A stretch of 64,000 nucleotides of DNA from Hyphomonadaceae bacterium (GTDB lineage: Bacteria > Pseudomonadota > Alphaproteobacteria > Caulobacterales > Hyphomonadaceae). The DNA is taken from NCBI GenBank assembly GCA_028285145.1, contig JANQQC010000047.1:124001-188000 (forward strand), read 5' to 3'. Below the pieces are notes generated by a model. The model saw only the letters and a list, made by a program, of their open reading frames with translations. It did not search any database and was not told where the DNA came from. Positions 60,307 to 64,000 of this stretch are shown one piece after another. A program made the position numbers and the translations under genes. The stretch's first letter is position 1. Each line of letters opens with the position of its first letter.

Positions 60307-60615
60307 CTAACGCGCTTTCGGGTCGATCGCTTGGAGCGAGTCGATAAACGCCGGAAGCGTGTCCCTGTCCTGCTTGAGGTGTACACGCGTCGTGGACGCC
60401 GGTTGATGCATCAGGGAGACGCCCGGGCGATGCGCGGTGGCCGGGCGGATCGGGCGCGGCGCGAACCCGCCTCCGCAATTGGGGCAGACATTGCTCAAAT
60501 GCCCTTCCACGCAGGACACGCAATAGGTGCACTCATACGTGCAGATCATCGCATCCTCAGCGGTGGGCGGCAGATCCTTGTCGCAGTATTCGCAGTTCGG
60601 TCGCAGCTCCAGCAT
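60307..60615 (-). CDS. DUF1272 zinc-ribbon-like protein
   Basis: The 102-residue product begins MLELRPNCEYCDKDLPPTAEDAMICTYECTYC and continues with CVEGHLSNVCPNCGGGF and RPIRPATAHRP. It has at least seven Cys in CxxC-type pairs, the DUF1272 pattern, and likely binds zinc. Function is unknown. The basic C-terminal tail is longer than in minimal family members. Confidence 0.9.
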   Translation of the reverse strand: MLELRPNCEYCDKDLPPTAEDAMICTYECTYCVSCVEGHLSNVCPNCGGGFAPRPIRPATAHRPGVSLMHQPASTTRVHLKQDRDTLPAFIDSLQAIDPKAR

Positions 60616-60705
60616 GTCCCGCTTCTAGCGGGCTGCAGCGGCGCGGAAAAGGCCCGCTTATCCCCGCCTTTTCCGCTCGGATCATCTGCAGATACGGGCT
60701 TTCGT

Positions 60706-60722
60706 CCAAATCCTGTCCCACC
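60706..60722 (+). promoter_or_regulatory. Upstream block shared with the paralogue at 4366-4758
   Basis: CCAAATCCTGTCCCACC aligns with the block at 4787-4803 (14 of 17 identical) and is 28 nt before the ATG in both. CTTATCCCCGCCT at 60657-60669 repeats the sequence at 4910-4922. Confidence 0.45.
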
Positions 60723-60750
60723 TCTGCCGCCCACGGCTATGATCTCTGTC

Positions 60751-61149
60751 ATGGATTGTAAGCTCATCTCGGAATGGTTTGCCTATGTCCGGCCGATGTA
60801 CTGGCCGGTGCTGTGCCTTGAGATTGCGCGCTTCTATCTGTGGGCATGGGCCGATGCGGAAACGCACGGGATCGCCCGGCAGATGATCATCGCCGTGAAC
60901 GATCACGGCCGTATCCGGGTGAAGTTCATCGAAGATGCCCCTGAGGCTCCCGATGACTGGCCGCTACGCCTCTCCGAGTTCTCAGCCCGTGCATCCAAAC
61001 TCACGGCTCCGTCGCCCTTCGACTTGATCGAGGGGCCCATCTCTGAAGTCATCGCCCGTCTCATGACACAGCTGCTGCGCCGGAGCCCAACGCTGAGCCC
61101 GATTATGATGAACACCGGGCCATCGCGCCCACTGCTCGATCCCGGCTAG
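60751..61149 (+). CDS. Conserved hypothetical protein, paralogue of 4366-4758
   Basis: The 132-residue product starts at [10 protein letters not shown] (60751; an in-frame ATG four codons earlier is also possible). It aligns along its whole length with the other copy: [57 protein letters not shown], then a conserved SPFD-IEGP segment, ending DPG. The hydrophobic stretch near residues 12-32 is the only candidate membrane part. I do not recognise the family. It stands alone before purA. Confidence 0.77.
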   Translation: MDCKLISEWFAYVRPMYWPVLCLEIARFYLWAWADAETHGIARQMIIAVNDHGRIRVKFIEDAPEAPDDWPLRLSEFSARASKLTAPSPFDLIEGPISEVIARLMTQLLRRSPTLSPIMMNTGPSRPLLDPG

Positions 61150-61288
61150 CCCGCCCATCCTGAAAACTCAGCGCTCCCGCCGGACATGCCCCGCATGCGC
61201 CGGGCAAGAGCGCTGGCACGCCCGCCCACCCTTGCCAAATCGCCGAAACCCGTGTCTTTCGCCGCGGTCTCATAAACGGAGCGAGCTT

Positions 61289-62584
61289 ATGTCAGGCGTG
61301 GTCGTCGTCGGTGCCCAGTGGGGCGATGAAGGCAAAGGCAAGATCGTGGACTGGCTGTCCAGCCGGGCCGATACGGTGGTGCGCTTTCAGGGCGGGCACA
61401 ATGCCGGCCACACGCTGGTCATCGGCAACAAGACGTTCAAGCTGAACCTGCTGCCATCCGGCGTCGTGCGCGGTGGCAAGCTCTCCGTCATTGGCAATGG
61501 CGTTGTCGTCGACCCATGGCAGCTCCTGTCTGAAATCGAGGGCATGGAAAAAGAAGGCGTGTCGCTCGGCCCTGATGATCTCATCGTTGCCGACAATGCC
61601 TGCCTCATCCTGCCCTGGCACCGCGATCTCGATGCCGCCCGGGAAGCCGCGCTCGGCGAAGCGAAGATCGGCACGACCAAGCGCGGCATCGGCCCGGCCT
61701 ATGAAGACCGTGTCGGCCGGCGCGCCGTTCGCGTGGCAGACCTTGCCGACCCGGCCGCGCTCGACCTCAAGATCGAACGCCTCCTCGCCCATCACCGCCC
61801 CCTGCGTGTCGGCCTCGACATGCCGGAGCCGGATGGCGCGGCGCTGAAGGCCGAGCTTCTGGAGATCGCTCCGAAAGTGCTCCCTTATGCCCGGCCTGTC
61901 TGGAAGCTGCTCGATGAGCAGGTGAAGCTCGACCGGCGCATCCTGTTCGAAGGCGCGCAGGGCGTCATGCTCGATGTCGATCACGGCACCTATCCGTTCG
62001 TGACCTCCTCCAATGTCGTTGCAGGTAATGTGCTGGCGGGCGCCGGCGTCGGTCCCGGCGCAATCTCCTATGTGCTCGGTCTTGCCAAGGCCTACACCAC
62101 GCGTGTCGGTGCAGGCCCCTTTCCCACCGAGCAGGACAATGAAATCGGCGAGCGCCTTGGCACCGTCGGGCATGAGTTCGGCACCGTGACCGGACGGGCC
62201 CGACGCTGTGGCTGGTTTGACAGCGTCATGGTCCGGCAGGCCTGCGCGACGTCCGGCGTGACCGGCCTTGCCCTGACCAAGCTCGACGTGCTGGACGGCC
62301 TTGAGGAGATCAAAGTCTGCGTCGGCTATAAGCTTGGTGGCAAGGAAATCGACTACTTCCCCGCTGGCCTGACCGATCAGGCCGCCGTCGAACCGATCTA
62401 CGAGTCCATGCCGGGCTGGACGGACTCAACCAAGGGCGCGCGCAGCTGGGCTCAACTTCCAGCAGAAGCCGTGAAGTATGTCCGTCGTCTGGAAGAGCTC
62501 GTCGGCAAGCCCTGCGCGCTCGTCTCAACCTCGCCGGAACGCGAAGACGTCATCCTGATGCGGGACCCGTTTGAGCGGGTTTAA
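61289..62584 (+). CDS. purA: Adenylosuccinate synthetase
   Basis: The 431-residue GTPase-type synthetase has the start [16 protein letters not shown], then [23 protein letters not shown], and [21 protein letters not shown] near the C-terminus. It makes adenylosuccinate from IMP and aspartate using GTP, the first committed step to AMP. Start 61289 sits after CGGAG. It overlaps the convergent mltA end by 4 bp. The 139-bp upstream gap shows no riboswitch. Confidence 0.98.
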   Translation: MSGVVVVGAQWGDEGKGKIVDWLSSRADTVVRFQGGHNAGHTLVIGNKTFKLNLLPSGVVRGGKLSVIGNGVVVDPWQLLSEIEGMEKEGVSLGPDDLIVADNACLILPWHRDLDAAREAALGEAKIGTTKRGIGPAYEDRVGRRAVRVADLADPAALDLKIERLLAHHRPLRVGLDMPEPDGAALKAELLEIAPKVLPYARPVWKLLDEQVKLDRRILFEGAQGVMLDVDHGTYPFVTSSNVVAGNVLAGAGVGPGAISYVLGLAKAYTTRVGAGPFPTEQDNEIGERLGTVGHEFGTVTGRARRCGWFDSVMVRQACATSGVTGLALTKLDVLDGLEEIKVCVGYKLGGKEIDYFPAGLTDQAAVEPIYESMPGWTDSTKGARSWAQLPAEAVKYVRRLEELVGKPCALVSTSPEREDVILMRDPFERV

Positions 62585-63774
62585 ACGCCCGGTTCGGTCG
62601 CCTTCAGCCGCTCCGCCACGGCTCGCGGCAGTAACGCCCACTTCCGGCCCGGCGCATTCATGGTCCCGGCGCGTTGTCCCGCATCAAAGCCGGTGCCGAA
62701 GAAGATGTCGCCCCGCACAGGGCCTTTGATCGCCCCGCCTGTGTCCTGCGCAACCAGAAGCCCGGACCACTCGCCGCCGAGGCCGGGCGCCGTCGTCTGG
62801 ACAAAAAACGGAACACCAAGCGCATGGAGTTCAGTATCAACCGCCATAGACCCAAACGGGGTGAGCGGAATGTTCTGCGCGCCGACCGGGCCGAGAGTCG
62901 GATCGCCGATCGGTTTCGCATCGAAAAACACATAGCGCGGATTGGCATTCATCGCCCGGCGGGCTTCGGCGGCAGAAACACGATCCATCCACGCGCGGAT
63001 GCCTTGCATGGAGGCTTCCCCGCGACTGATCTTGCCATTGCGGATCAGCCAGTTGGCGGTCGACTGGAAAGGCTGCCCATTGTGGGCGTGATAGGCAGCG
63101 CGAACGGCGCTGCCATCCGGAAAGTTCAACCGGCCCGAGCCCTGAATCTGGAGAAAGAAGACATCAGCCGGATGAGCATAGCCAATGATCTTAGATGGCT
63201 CTGGCACAATCTCAGCACGCGGCGGGTAAGGCCGCGTCCGGCCATTGGACAGCCTCTGAAGTGGCCCATTCGGCCCCTGCACCAGATCAGATGGCGGGCC
63301 CGGAACCGGCGCAGTGAAGGCCCCCTCCGGCCGGAAGCGCGCCTCAATGCTCGGCTCGAAGTAGCCAGTGAAACGTGGCTCATCTGCTGGATCGACAATC
63401 TCGACCGGCACGAACAGCGATTCCATCACGGCGCGCGCGCTGGCTTCGTCCTGAATGACCGTCATCGCCTCACAGGCCTCGCGCCATTCCAGCACCGTCC
63501 CCGCCCAGAGCGCGGCATCCGCAAGCGGGGCATTGTCGGGTCGGGCCGCGATCTTTCCGCAGCTGCGGGAGAAGGCGAGCACGCCCGGCGCAATGGGCGA
63601 GGTCGACCAGCCGGGCAGCACATCAAACCCAAGAACAGGTTGGGGCGAGCTGATCACGGGTCCCTGAGCGGGCAACTGAACCGGCACGGGCGCTGGAGGA
63701 GGCGCAGCCGGTGGTGGAGCGGTTGCGCAGGCAGCAACAAAGAGAGCGGCGAGAAGTGGGAGATGCTTCAGCAT
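62581..63774 (-). CDS. mltA: Membrane-bound lytic murein transglycosylase A
   Basis: The 397-residue product has a lipobox VAAC (Cys16) and a Pro/Ala-rich linker. The MltA and 3D domains follow: [29 protein letters not shown] and [22 protein letters not shown], which holds the catalytic Asp. It cleaves peptidoglycan with formation of 1,6-anhydro ends at the outer membrane. It is convergent with purA. In alphaproteobacteria a tim44/smr-type neighbourhood is common, but here the next gene is a GST-like fragment. Confidence 0.95.
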   Translation of the reverse strand: MLKHLPLLAALFVAACATAPPPAAPPPAPVPVQLPAQGPVISSPQPVLGFDVLPGWSTSPIAPGVLAFSRSCGKIAARPDNAPLADAALWAGTVLEWREACEAMTVIQDEASARAVMESLFVPVEIVDPADEPRFTGYFEPSIEARFRPEGAFTAPVPGPPSDLVQGPNGPLQRLSNGRTRPYPPRAEIVPEPSKIIGYAHPADVFFLQIQGSGRLNFPDGSAVRAAYHAHNGQPFQSTANWLIRNGKISRGEASMQGIRAWMDRVSAAEARRAMNANPRYVFFDAKPIGDPTLGPVGAQNIPLTPFGSMAVDTELHALGVPFFVQTTAPGLGGEWSGLLVAQDTGGAIKGPVRGDIFFGTGFDAGQRAGTMNAPGRKWALLPRAVAERLKATEPGV

Positions 63775-63821
63775 GAAAACCCTCTCTGGCGCGTCAAAAA
63801 GGCAGCTCTGTGGCGGCCAAC

Positions 63822-64000
63822 TCAGGCCCTTCGCACAAGGAATCCTGACCGCGGGAAATGAACATGGAGGGTTTCCGCTTCTTCCGTCACCCGTTGCAGG
63901 ATGATGCGCTGCGCGTCGGCGTGAACGAGTTCGCCCGTCACCCAGTCTTTTCCATAATCGTCCGGCGCGACAGCGACGGTCTCGCCCGGGCCGAAATCCT
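63822..64000 (-). CDS. Glutathione S-transferase family protein, C-terminal fragment (partial at edge)
   Basis: Only the last 58 residues are visible; the gene continues beyond the right edge. The segment ETVAVAPDDYGKDWVTGEL and HVHFPRSGF near the end matches the C-terminal tail seen in many alphaproteobacterial GST-like proteins. The assignment is from memory of that tail and cannot be confirmed without the N-terminal thioredoxin domain. Confidence 0.6.
   Translation of the reverse strand, partial: DFGPGETVAVAPDDYGKDWVTGELVHADAQRIILQRVTEEAETLHVHFPRSGFLVRRA

Noticed and set aside
1-64000. tRNA, rRNA, CRISPR, insertion sequences or phage genes
   Set aside because: No cloverleaf, rRNA core, repeat-spacer array, transposase or integrase sequence could be found by reading both strands, although a covariance-model search was not possible.

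Overview
The window comes from a high-GC Gram-negative chromosome, almost certainly an alphaproteobacterium. I infer the Hyphomonadaceae/Maricaulales neighbourhood from three traits: the addB-addA-trxA order, the ybgC-tolQ-tolR-tolA-tolB-pal-cpoB-tilS-ftsH order, and marine-type TonB receptors and degradation enzymes. I see no rRNA, tRNA, CRISPR array, insertion sequence or phage gene. Gene density is very high, many neighbours overlap by 4 bp, and long antisense open frames caused by the GC content are common and were rejected.

Layout. (1) 0-4.4 kb: end of addB, addA and trxA (DNA repair and thiol redox), closed by a clear terminator. (2) 4.4-5.2 kb: a small unknown gene with a paralogue at 60.75 kb, and a DUF1624 gene reduced to its two ends. 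(3) 5.2-12.8 kb: a metal-uptake locus, probably for zinc. It has a TonB-dependent receptor and a four-gene operon (His-rich DUF2796 lipoprotein, ABC ATPase, ABC permease, DUF3299 protein) resembling the Zrg system. Divergent from the operon are a ZIP transporter and a HupE/UreJ protein. Zur-like palindromes lie upstream of the receptor and in the divergent promoter. (4) 12.8-19.5 kb: ammonium transporter, serine hydrolase, M3 oligopeptidase, nitronate monooxygenase-like protein and a DUF899 protein.

(5) 19.6-24.8 kb: a forward operon for acyl-chain or terpenoid-like metabolism (PhyH dioxygenase, MDR reductase, enoyl-CoA hydratase, VOC protein, acyl-CoA dehydrogenase, acyltransferase). (6) 25-50 kb: a large catabolic island built from blocks. 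These are a nitrilase-fold protein and a HutC-type GntR regulator; a membrane protein/FAD oxidase/aldehyde dehydrogenase/enoyl-CoA hydratase operon; an amidase, a CoA ligase and two MmgE/PrpD proteins; a CoA transferase and a second HutC regulator; and two class III CoA transferases with an acyl-CoA dehydrogenase, a MaoC hydratase and a CitE lyase. The island continues with an AhpD-like protein, a VOC lipoprotein, a CpcT/CpeT-fold secreted protein, a polysaccharide-deacetylase-fold protein, an SDR, a HapK-like protein and a divergent methyltransferase. The overall logic is oxidation of an alcohol or aldehyde, CoA activation, beta-oxidation-like steps, and lyase cleavage of a C5 branched dicarboxyl-CoA. 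The substrate is unknown. Two intergenic regions share an identical AT-rich 17-mer that may be an operator.

(7) 49.8-60.2 kb: thiD, a lipoprotein, ftsH, tilS and the complete Tol-Pal locus. (8) 60.3-64 kb: a DUF1272 protein, the second copy of the small unknown gene, purA, mltA and the end of a gene likely for a glutathione S-transferase.
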